A stretch of DNA of 5,727 bases from Clostridiales bacterium. Its GTDB lineage: Bacteria; Bacillota; Clostridia; Oscillospirales; Acutalibacteraceae. The DNA is taken from contig DXYG01000110.1 of NCBI GenBank assembly GCA_019415925.1, positions 1 to 5,727 on the forward strand, given 5' to 3'. The notes under the pieces are model-generated. The model was given only the letters and a program-made list of their open reading frames with translations, was not told where the DNA came from and ran no database searches. Below, piece by piece: positions 1 through 5,080 of this stretch (its first letter is position 1; each line of letters opens with the position of its first letter). The translations under genes were made by a program, and so were the position numbers.

Positions 1-12
1 TGCCTACCCTCC

Positions 13-28
13 TGCATTTTGCAATGCA
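13..28. repeat. Inverted repeat TGCATT-TTGC-AATGCA
   Basis: A perfect 6-bp stem with a four-base loop. On the plus strand it is followed by ATCTTTTTG (29-37), which resembles a weak terminator for any convergent plus-strand gene lying to the left. On the minus strand it is followed by GGAGGG, with no T-run. Confidence 0.45.
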
Positions 29-35
29 ATCTTTT

Positions 36-52
36 TGTGGGCTCTGCCCACA
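36..52. repeat. GC-rich hairpin TGTGGGC-TCT-GCCCACA, first half of a composite palindromic element
   Basis: A perfect 7-bp stem with a three-base loop. The right arm continues into a second copy of CCCACA (47-52 and 53-58), so the left arm TGTGGG could pair with either copy. The motif of a GC-rich hairpin, then a CCCACA repeat, then a second AAGCCTTT hairpin resembles interspersed palindromes I associate with Ruminococcaceae intergenic regions. That comparison is from memory and untested. Confidence 0.55.
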
Positions 53-56
53 CCCA

Positions 57-76
57 CAAGCCTTTAAAAAGGCTTG
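57..76 (+). terminator. Hairpin CAAGCCTTT-AA-AAAGGCTTG followed by a T-rich run; possible plus-strand terminator
   Basis: A perfect 9-bp inverted repeat; in practice the loop is about four bases. On the plus strand it is followed after ACCGAAA by five Ts (84-88) and then eight Ts (91-98), so a convergent gene to the left could terminate here. The seven-base gap before the T-run is longer than usual for an intrinsic terminator. It does not serve the minus-strand operon by the standard rule, since downstream on that strand the sequence is GC-rich. Confidence 0.3.
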
Positions 77-98
77 ACCGAAATTTTTAATTTTTTTT

Positions 99-112
99 GT
101 GAGTAAACTCAC
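99..112. repeat. Small inverted repeat GTGAGT-AA-ACTCAC beyond the epimerase stop
   Basis: A perfect 6-bp palindromic pair lying 28 bases past the epimerase stop codon. On the minus strand it is followed by eight As, the opposite of a U-tract, so a terminator role for the operon is unsupported. It could block 3' exonuclease decay of the transcript. Confidence 0.4.
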
Positions 113-140
113 CGCTAAATTATCGTTTATCTGCTTGGGT

Positions 141-710
141 TTAAAGGTATTTTTCCTGAAATTCCTTAAACGACTGGAGATTTTTGTCCTTGTCGGCGAG
201 AATGAGATTCTCAATTCCGCCGATTTCGTCAAACGGCCACTCAACGCCCAAATCTGGGTCGTTGTACATAATTCCGTCGTCATATTCTCCGTAGAATTTT
301 TCACCGCATTTGTACGAAACAATTGACGGCTCAAGCACGAGATAGCCGTGTGCAAAGTGTTCGGGAACGTACAGCTCGTTCATATTTTCTTCCGAAAGAT
401 AAAAGCCCTGCCACTTTTTGAATGTCGGCGAATCGGGTCGCAAATCGACAATTACGTCGAAAACCTTACCCTTTACGCATCTTACAAGCTTTGCCTGCTC
501 GTGAAAACGCTGGAAGTGGAGCGCACGGATTACGCCCTTGTGCGATACGGTGTAGAATACCTCGGCGAGGTTGTGCTCAAGACCGTTAGCCTCGAAAACT
601 TCCTTGGAGTAATCCTTGATAAACGCACCTCTTACGTCTGTTGCACAAAACGGCTTGATAAGAAATGCGCCGTCAAAATCAGTTTTGCAAAATTCAAATT
701 TCTGTATCAT
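141..710 (-). CDS. RmlC-family sugar-nucleotide 3,5-epimerase (dTDP-4-dehydrorhamnose 3,5-epimerase family), probably acting on a CDP-4-keto sugar
   Basis: This 189-residue cupin has normal RmlC length. Family landmarks: DVRGAF (25-30), the catalytic-His strand RALHFQ (62-67, His65), AKLVRCVKGKVFDV (73-86), VDLRPDSPTFKKW (88-100), VPEHFAHGYLVL (115-126, His121) and NDPDLGVEWP (150-159). Automated naming would give rfbC/rmlC. However, no dTDP-sugar genes (rmlA, rmlB, rmlD) are present and the gene closes a CDP-glucose cassette, so a CDP-4-keto-6-deoxyhexose is the likelier substrate. Two differences from textbook RmlC are seen. RGLH reads RALH, and in the YKxxxxYxP region the aligned tyrosine is Phe139, with Tyr140 next to it, which may change whether C3, C5 or both are inverted. 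The ATG at 708-710 has AAGGAG 8 bases upstream. The family call is very secure; the substrate is inferred. Confidence 0.93.
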   Translation of the reverse strand: MIQKFEFCKTDFDGAFLIKPFCATDVRGAFIKDYSKEVFEANGLEHNLAEVFYTVSHKGVIRALHFQRFHEQAKLVRCVKGKVFDVIVDLRPDSPTFKKWQGFYLSEENMNELYVPEHFAHGYLVLEPSIVSYKCGEKFYGEYDDGIMYNDPDLGVEWPFDEIGGIENLILADKDKNLQSFKEFQEKYL

Positions 711-735
711 AAAATCTTCTCCTTAATTACGACGA

Positions 736-760
736 AAAGGGCGAACATAGTCCGCCCTTT
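736..760 (-). promoter_or_regulatory. Intercistronic RNA hairpin between the SDR and epimerase genes (attenuator or stabiliser candidate)
   Basis: Read as minus-strand RNA, AAAGGGCGGAC-UAU-GUUCGCCCUUU forms an 11-bp stem with a three-base loop. The inner stem includes one G-U pair (bases 752 and 744) that would be an A-C mismatch on the plus strand, so the fold suits the operon transcript. It begins two bases after the SDR stop codon and ends about 17 bases before the Shine-Dalgarno of the next gene. Only four U residues run from the end of the stem before CGUCG, so termination would be weak. A partial terminator, or a barrier protecting the upstream mRNA from 3' decay, fits best. Confidence 0.6.
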
Positions 761-762
761 AT

Positions 763-1683
763 TCAGTCTACGGATTTAATCCACTCCATCGTCAGTTTTG
801 TGCCTTCGGCAAAAGAAACTGAGGGCTTAAAGTGACAGTCATTTTCAATATCGGTTGTATCAAATGCTTCAAGCGGCATATTTACGCCCGTAAAAGGTAC
901 GTCGCCGAAAATCGGTTCTGCGTCGGGCGCAAGCGATTGCTGCATTTCGAGAATGAACTCCTTAAGCGGTCTTGCGTTGCCGCTTCCGATTGTATATTCC
1001 TTGTTTGCAATTCCGTATTCGCCGATTGCGGCAAAGGCTTTTGCAACGTCGGTTATATAGATAAAATCGTAGTTCTGAGTAGCCGCAGTAAATTGCAGCG
1101 GCTCGCCTGCGATAATTTTTCTGATTGTTGAGTTGACAAACCTCGGTGAAAATTCTCCGACACCGTAGGCGTTTGTAATTACCGCCCAGCAGAGGTCAAT
1201 GTCAAGCGAGTTTGCAATCGGCTTGCAGATTGAACGTGCAATAAGCTTGCCTGCGCCGTAAATGTACGGAAGTCCCGGCTTACTTTCCTGAGTGTAAACT
1301 GCGGTGTAGGTTTCCTTTTCCATAATCGAGCCTGCGTTTACAAACTTCTTGCACTTCATTTTGTCAGCCGTGCGCAGTGCCCTTGCAGTCCAGAGTGCGT
1401 TTTTAAGCTGAATTTCCTCGTCACATCTGAGAGGTCCTGCCGAGCCTACCCACGCAAAATGGTAGAAAACGTCAACGTCCCTGTCGCTGATTTTATCAGA
1501 AAGAGTTTCGATTTCGTCAAGCTCGCAGTAGATGATTTCAACATTTTCAAGAGTCTTTATGTTGTCAATATTTTCGTTTTCGTCCTTGATAACTGCAAAA
1601 ATTTTAACTCCTCTTGAGTTAAGCTCTAAGCATAAATTCGAGCCGACAAAGCCGTTGGCTCCCGTAATAATAACCTTGTTCAT
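763..1683 (-). CDS. Extended SDR (NAD-dependent epimerase/dehydratase family), probable CDP-4-keto-6-deoxyhexose reductase
   Basis: This 306-residue protein has a clear nucleotide-binding motif TGANGFVG (7-14), a candidate catalytic serine in NAGSIMEKE (Ser119) and the YxxxK pair in YGAGK (Tyr142, Lys146). A DFIYITDVAKA block (206-216) and a TIGSGNARPLKEF segment (231-243) resemble the substrate half of CDP-abequose/CDP-paratose synthases (RfbJ-like), which reduce the C4 ketone of CDP-4-keto sugars. That resemblance is from memory and modest. It follows rfbG by nine bases, with its ribosome site (AGGTGG) overlapping the rfbG stop, so it should act on the RfbG product or on that product after epimerisation. 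The alternative is an epimerase, since family members of both kinds share these motifs. The product stereochemistry at C4 cannot be read from sequence. The TGA stop lies just before a strong RNA hairpin. Confidence 0.85.
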   Translation of the reverse strand: MNKVIITGANGFVGSNLCLELNSRGVKIFAVIKDENENIDNIKTLENVEIIYCELDEIETLSDKISDRDVDVFYHFAWVGSAGPLRCDEEIQLKNALWTARALRTADKMKCKKFVNAGSIMEKETYTAVYTQESKPGLPYIYGAGKLIARSICKPIANSLDIDLCWAVITNAYGVGEFSPRFVNSTIRKIIAGEPLQFTAATQNYDFIYITDVAKAFAAIGEYGIANKEYTIGSGNARPLKEFILEMQQSLAPDAEPIFGDVPFTGVNMPLEAFDTTDIENDCHFKPSVSFAEGTKLTMEWIKSVD

Positions 1684-1692
1684 ATTACCACC

Positions 1693-2748
1693 TTAAATAC
1701 TGCAATTCAGAAAATCGTTAATCTGCTCGTCCATACATTTTCTGACGTCGCCGTTTTCAAGCCACACACGTGACCACTCAACGGTCTTTTCAACGGCGTC
1801 GGTAACGTGCCAGTGCGGTTTCCAGCCGAATACGGACTTCAGCTTTGAGCAGTCAAGCTTTAGAAAATTCGCCTCGTGAACGGCGTTTTCCTCACTTTTG
1901 TCAACACGCTTGATTTTTCCGTTTGTGTATTTTACAAATAAATCCACAAGCTCGCCCGTTGTTACGCAGTCGCACTCGTCGGGACCTACGTTGTAATAAT
2001 CTGCAAATTTTATGTCCTCGTACTGCGCCTTTGCTATCATTAGATATGCATAAAGCGGCTCTAAAACGTGCTGATACGGACGGGTGGAATACGGATTTCT
2101 TACAACGATATCCTCGCCCTTTTCAAGTGCACGAACGCAGTCGGGGATTATTCTGTCGTTTGCAAAATCTCCTCCGCCGATTACATTACCTGCTCTTGCG
2201 GTGGAAATTGCAACTCTGCCGTCTGCAAAGAATGAATTTTTATAGCTGTGAGTGACAAGCTCGCTGCAGCTTTTGCTGTTTGAGTAGGGGTCAAAGCCGT
2301 CGAGAGGCTCGTTTTCACGGTAGCCCCACTGCCACTCCTTGTTTTCGTAAACCTTGTCGGTCGTTACGTTGAGAAACGATTTCACGCAGTCGCTTTGGCG
2401 CACACATTCTAAAATATTGACCGTTCCCATAACATTGGTTTCATATGTATATGCAGGCATTTTGTAGCTGTCACGCACAATCGGTTGTGCCGCAAGGTGC
2501 AGGACAATTTCGGGTTTTGCATCGTCAAATGCCTTTTTCAGTGAGTCGTAATCACGTATATCTCCGATTACAGAGTGTATGTCAGCACCTATATCTGCCG
2601 TATCAAAAAGATTGGGGGTTGTCGGAGGATTGAGCGAATAGCCCGTAACCTCTGCACCCCAGTCTGATAAAATCTTACAAAGCCAGCTTCCCTTAAAGCC
2701 GGTATGCCCTGTAATAAAAACTCGTTTTCCTTTATAAAAGCTTTGCAT
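1693..2748 (-). CDS. rfbG: CDP-glucose 4,6-dehydratase
   Basis: This 351-residue extended short-chain dehydrogenase converts CDP-glucose to CDP-4-keto-6-deoxyglucose using bound NAD. Numbered from the chosen start, the Rossmann motif TGHTGFKG is at 13-20, the catalytic VTTDKVY block at about 128-134 (Thr-Asp-Lys), and the YSNSK pair (Tyr155, Lys159) follows. ARAGNVIGGGDFANDRIIPD and RPYQHVLEPLYAYL are hallmark stretches of the RfbG/DdhB family and exclude the dTDP-glucose dehydratase RmlB. An in-frame ATG seven codons upstream (2767-2769) gives a longer reading, but the ATG at 2746-2748 is preferred. It overlaps the rfbF stop as TGATG, and it places the GKRVFITGHTG motif at the usual distance from the N-terminus (MQSFYKGKRV resembles FWxGKRVF of relatives). 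An AGGTG about 11 bases upstream may help, but initiation probably depends mostly on coupling. Confidence 0.97.
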   Translation of the reverse strand: MQSFYKGKRVFITGHTGFKGSWLCKILSDWGAEVTGYSLNPPTTPNLFDTADIGADIHSVIGDIRDYDSLKKAFDDAKPEIVLHLAAQPIVRDSYKMPAYTYETNVMGTVNILECVRQSDCVKSFLNVTTDKVYENKEWQWGYRENEPLDGFDPYSNSKSCSELVTHSYKNSFFADGRVAISTARAGNVIGGGDFANDRIIPDCVRALEKGEDIVVRNPYSTRPYQHVLEPLYAYLMIAKAQYEDIKFADYYNVGPDECDCVTTGELVDLFVKYTNGKIKRVDKSEENAVHEANFLKLDCSKLKSVFGWKPHWHVTDAVEKTVEWSRVWLENGDVRKCMDEQINDFLNCSI

Positions 2749-3527
2749 CAGTTGTTCCACACCTTCCATGGAGCCTTGTTTTCAGCCCACAGCTTTTCAA
2801 GCTTTTCCTTGTCACGCAAGGTATCCATACACTGCCAGAAACCATCGTGCTTGTAGCACATAAGCTGATTTTCAGCGGCAAGCCTTTCCATAGGCTCACG
2901 CTCAAACATAACAGTGTCGTCCCTGACATAGTCAAGAACCTTCGGCGAAAGCACCATAAAGCCTGCGTTAATATAGCCCGAATCAACTGCGCTTTTTTCA
3001 CGGAATGCCTTTACTTCACAGCTTTCGGAAAGGTCGAGCACTCCGAAACGGCTGTCAGGCTTAACTGCGGACATCGTTGCAAGTCTGCCGTGAGCTTTGT
3101 GAAAGCTGAGCAAATCGTTTATATCAATGTCGGAAACGCCGTCGCCGTAGGTCATAAAGAACGGTTCGTCGCCGATGTAATTTTTAACTCTTTTAAGTCT
3201 GCCGCCCGTCATAGTGTTAAGTCCTGTGTCAACAACGGTTACCTTCCACTGTTCGGCACGCTTGTTGTGAACGATAATTTTATCGTCCTGAGTAAAATCA
3301 AAGGTAATGTCGGAGGTGTGCAGAAAATAATCTGCAAACCATTCCTTAATTATGTGCTGCTTGTAGCCTGCACAGACTACGAATTCGTTAAATCCGTAGT
3401 GCGAGTACAGCTTCATAATGTGCCAGAGAATAGGCATTCCGCCAACTTCAATCATCGGCTTTGGCTTTAGCTTTGATTCTTCGGAAATTCGTGTTCCATA
3501 GCCGCCTGCAAGGATTACTGCTTTCAT
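2748..3527 (-). CDS. rfbF: Glucose-1-phosphate cytidylyltransferase
   Basis: The protein (259 residues, full family length) makes CDP-glucose and pyrophosphate from CTP and glucose-1-phosphate in the cytoplasm. It opens with the nucleotidyltransferase signature MKAVILAGGYGTR (1-13), followed by the KPKPM element (21-25) that binds the sugar phosphate. MTYGDGVSD (125-133) contains Asp129, expected to bind the metal, and GFWQCMDTLRDK (229-240) contains the second metal ligand, Asp235. The reading GFWQ-MDT and the VVDTGLNTMTGGRLKRV stretch (98-114) separate it from the thymidylyl-, uridylyl- and mannose-1-P guanylyltransferases, which share only the N-terminal motif. The start is an ATG with GGAGG (3534-3538) 6 bases upstream, a strong site. 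The TGA stop shares its A with the ATG of rfbG (TGATG), so the two enzymes of consecutive steps are translationally coupled. A 73-base gap separates it from the sugar transferase upstream, with no clear promoter in it. Confidence 0.97.
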   Translation of the reverse strand: MKAVILAGGYGTRISEESKLKPKPMIEVGGMPILWHIMKLYSHYGFNEFVVCAGYKQHIIKEWFADYFLHTSDITFDFTQDDKIIVHNKRAEQWKVTVVDTGLNTMTGGRLKRVKNYIGDEPFFMTYGDGVSDIDINDLLSFHKAHGRLATMSAVKPDSRFGVLDLSESCEVKAFREKSAVDSGYINAGFMVLSPKVLDYVRDDTVMFEREPMERLAAENQLMCYKHDGFWQCMDTLRDKEKLEKLWAENKAPWKVWNN

Positions 3528-3600
3528 AAGATACCTCCGTAATCAGAATGAAAAACAACATCTATATCGTGGATGAGTGTTTAACAAAACGTAAATTTGT
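3528..3600 (-). other. 73-bp gap between the sugar transferase and rfbF
   Basis: AT-rich spacer. It contains the strong GGAGG of rfbF at 3534-3538, a loose AACAAA/TTTGTT inverted repeat near the sugar transferase stop, and a 4-bp CATC/GATG pair followed by TTGTTTTT. None is strong enough to call a terminator. A TATAGA box is present, but no acceptable -35 sits 16-18 bases upstream. Confidence 0.4.
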
Positions 3601-4263
3601 TTATTTTGCACCCTTGCCGGTAAAGACTGAAATAATGGTCTTGAATATAATCTTGATGTCAAAGAGCAGAGAGCGGTTTTTTACGTAATAAATTTCCATT
3701 GCCCTGCGTTTTTTGTAGCTTGTATCGCTCCTGCCGTTAGCCGCCCAGAAACCCGTAAGACCGGGCTTTACGCTTAACAGCATATCTCTGTATTTGCCGT
3801 AAATTTCGGTTTCAACCTCCATAATCGGACGTGGACCGACAATAGATAAATCTCCTTTGAGAATATTGAAAAGCTGCGGAAGCTCGTCAAGACTTGTTTT
3901 TCTTAAGAATTTACCGATTTTTGTAATTCTGGGGTCGTTTTCAAGCTTGAAGTTTTTTTGAAACTCTTCTTTTTGTTCGGGAGTGAATTTTTCAATAAGT
4001 GCGTCGGCATTCACTACCATACTTCTGAATTTGTAAATGCCGATTTCTTTTCCGTTTTTGCCCACTCTTTTATGTACAAAGATAACCGGTCCTTCGCTTG
4101 TTGCTTTGATTGCAATGCTGATAATAATAAACAGAGGTGAGAGCAAAATGATTGCAATTGCCGAGCAAAAAATATCAGCAATCCGTTTTACAAAATCATA
4201 AACAGGCTTGTTTTCAAGATATTTTCTTGTTACTTTTGCGGTTTCAAACTTGCTTTTTTTCAT
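3601..4263 (-). CDS. Monotopic phosphoglycosyltransferase (bacterial sugar transferase, PglC/WbaP catalytic domain)
   Basis: This 220-residue protein transfers a sugar-1-phosphate from a nucleotide sugar to undecaprenyl phosphate, the first committed step of repeat-unit assembly on the inner face of the membrane. A hydrophobic segment at about 32-53 contains LSP (Ser42-Pro43), matching the helix-breaking kink that makes these enzymes re-entrant. Further family signatures (PF02397) are YKFRSM (77-82), the catalytic Asp-Glu pair in SLDELPQL (Asp126-Glu127), SIVGPRP (140-146), PGLTGFW (167-173) and the C-terminal DIKIIFKT. It is the short, catalytic-domain-only form without the extra N-terminal membrane domain of WbaP/WcaJ. 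The substrate sugar cannot be read from sequence; UDP-Gal, UDP-Glc or a UDP-N-acetyl sugar are usual for the family. It sits between the chain-length/kinase pair and the CDP-sugar genes, as expected for the initiating enzyme of this polymer. The ATG at 4261-4263 has an unusually distant ribosome site, described separately. Confidence 0.95.
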   Translation of the reverse strand: MKKSKFETAKVTRKYLENKPVYDFVKRIADIFCSAIAIILLSPLFIIISIAIKATSEGPVIFVHKRVGKNGKEIGIYKFRSMVVNADALIEKFTPEQKEEFQKNFKLENDPRITKIGKFLRKTSLDELPQLFNILKGDLSIVGPRPIMEVETEIYGKYRDMLLSVKPGLTGFWAANGRSDTSYKKRRAMEIYYVKNRSLLFDIKIIFKTIISVFTGKGAK

Positions 4264-4359
4264 TGAAATATCAATTTCCCCTCATTTTGGTCCGTTGAAT
4301 TGTCGGGGTAATATTGCGTGAAGTGTCCGCAGAATTAAACCGACGCTGAATTGAAAATA
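4264..4359 (-). other. 96-bp intergenic gap between cpsD and the sugar transferase
   Basis: This is the largest gap inside the operon. I see no hairpin with a U-tract and no convincing -35/-10 pair on the minus strand. A degenerate 10-bp direct repeat, CGTTGAATTG (4293-4302) and CGCTGAATTG (4344-4353), lies about 50 bases apart and may be chance in AT-rich DNA. The gap may carry a weak internal promoter or a processing site, but nothing in it proves this. Confidence 0.4.
4265..4283 (-). promoter_or_regulatory. Widely spaced Shine-Dalgarno with a small hairpin before the sugar transferase start
   Basis: On the minus strand GAGGGG (4278-4283) is the only purine-rich ribosome site, and it lies 14 bases from the ATG at 4261-4263, longer than the usual 5-9. 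The spacer contains a perfect 5-bp inverted repeat, GAAAT-TGAT-ATTTC (4265-4278), which takes the last G of the site as its first paired base. Folding would pull the site close to the start codon, so the hairpin could tune translation. The stem is mostly A-T and weak, so this is a structural observation and not a demonstrated control element. Confidence 0.35.
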
Positions 4360-5064
4360 TTAATATCCGTAATAACCGTAAGAATAATTATCGTACCCTT
4401 TTTTGTATTTTTTAGTTTCGGCAGGCTTTACCTTATTAATAATAACACCGAGAGTCTTGCCGCCTGAACGCTCAAGAGTTTCAAGCGTTTTGTGAAGCTG
4501 AGGATATGTTGTTGAGTTGTTCTTTACAACCACAACCACTCCGTCAGACGCTTTGATAATCGGTACAGCGTCAATTACAACGCCGATAGGCGGGGTGTCA
4601 AATATAATATAATCGTAGTCTTTTTCCTGCATTTTTATAAAGTCAGCCATAGCGTCGCTTGCCAGAAGCTCCGACGGGTTGGGCGGAACTGCACCGTAGC
4701 ATACGGCATTCATATTTGCAAGCTTTGTCGGCTGGATAATCTCGTCAACCGTACATTCGTCGTTGAGATAATTTGTCAGTCCCGGAGTAGGCGTAAGCTT
4801 TAGTGCAGAATGAACTTGAGGACGACGCAGGTCGCATTCAATTACAAGTACCTTTGTATCAACCTGCTGTGCAAGTGCAGAGGCAACGTTCATAGCCGTA
4901 ACGGTTTTTCCTTCGCCCTTTGAGGAGCTTGTAAAGGCTATTTTTTTACAGCCCTTTTTAATTATTGAATATGCAATATTTGTTCTTGCTGTTTTATATG
5001 ATTCTCTTATCTGAAAGCCGAGAGCTTCCGTATCAATCGAACGTTCAATTTTTGTTTTAGACAT
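4360..5064 (-). CDS. cpsD: CpsD/CapB-type cytoplasmic tyrosine autokinase (BY-kinase)
   Basis: This 234-residue protein is a complete P-loop BY-kinase of the Gram-positive type, with the kinase separate from its membrane activator. Visible motifs in order: ESYKTARTNI (21-30), matching the ExxRxxRTNI element that mediates subunit contact in this family; Walker A SSSKGEGKT (46-54); Walker A' VLVIECDLRRPQ (72-83, Asp78); Walker B YDYIIFDTPP (150-159, Asp156). The C-terminal 15 residues carry seven tyrosines (220, 224, 227, 229, 231, 232, 234), the usual autophosphorylation cluster. The length is normal for the family. The ATG at 5062-5064 has a strong Shine-Dalgarno (GGAGAGGTGA) about 5 bases upstream. 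It follows the Wzz-like activator gene by 16 bases, so the pair should act together at the membrane to regulate polymer length and export. A cognate phosphatase (CpsB-like) is not in the window. ParA/MinD-type ATPases share the fold, but the tyrosine tail and the neighbour exclude that reading. Confidence 0.96.
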   Translation of the reverse strand: MSKTKIERSIDTEALGFQIRESYKTARTNIAYSIIKKGCKKIAFTSSSKGEGKTVTAMNVASALAQQVDTKVLVIECDLRRPQVHSALKLTPTPGLTNYLNDECTVDEIIQPTKLANMNAVCYGAVPPNPSELLASDAMADFIKMQEKDYDYIIFDTPPIGVVIDAVPIIKASDGVVVVVKNNSTTYPQLHKTLETLERSGGKTLGVIINKVKPAETKKYKKGYDNYSYGYYGY

Positions 5065-5080
5065 TTAACTCACCTCTCCG

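Larger units (their letters stand above)
1..140. other. Noncoding tail downstream of the operon, rich in inverted repeats
   Basis: Nothing in these 140 bases looks coding. They hold four perfect inverted repeats (13-28, 36-52, 57-76, 99-112) and a T-rich run (84-98 on the plus strand). None of the hairpins is followed by a U-tract in the direction of the operon, so no classical intrinsic terminator for the minus-strand genes is visible. Either the operon continues past base 1 or it ends by another mechanism. Confidence 0.7.

Noticed and set aside
36..112. Intrinsic terminator for the operon
   Set aside because: On the minus strand every hairpin here is followed by A-rich or GC-rich sequence and none by a U-tract.
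36..112. CRISPR array or tRNA in the palindrome-rich tail
   Set aside because: The inverted repeats differ in sequence, there is no repeat-spacer periodicity, and no cloverleaf with a T-arm GTTCGAATC-like motif can be formed.
348..779. 143-codon plus-strand open frame across the epimerase gene
   Set aside because: It is antisense to the clear RmlC-family gene and runs over the intercistronic hairpin; the cysteine-rich translation matches no family I know.
763..1683. Assignment as dTDP-4-dehydrorhamnose reductase (RmlD), making an ordinary rhamnose pathway
   Set aside because: No rmlA or rmlB is present, the two upstream genes are specific for CDP-glucose, and the C-terminal half looks more like CDP-sugar synthases of the RfbJ type than like RmlD.
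2732..3001. 89-codon minus-strand frame overlapping the 3' part of rfbF and the start of rfbG
   Set aside because: It is an alternate frame of rfbF, whose intact frame ends in the expected GFWQCMDT and C-terminal helix; no frameshift is needed.
2847..3470. 207-codon plus-strand open frame across rfbF
   Set aside because: It is antisense to a gene with complete catalytic motifs, has no recognisable domain and no evident ribosome site; it reflects codon bias of rfbF.
3528..3600. Internal promoter ahead of rfbF (TATAGA box)
   Set aside because: At 16-18 bases upstream there is only TTTTGT-like sequence, which matches a -35 at just two positions; not enough to call.
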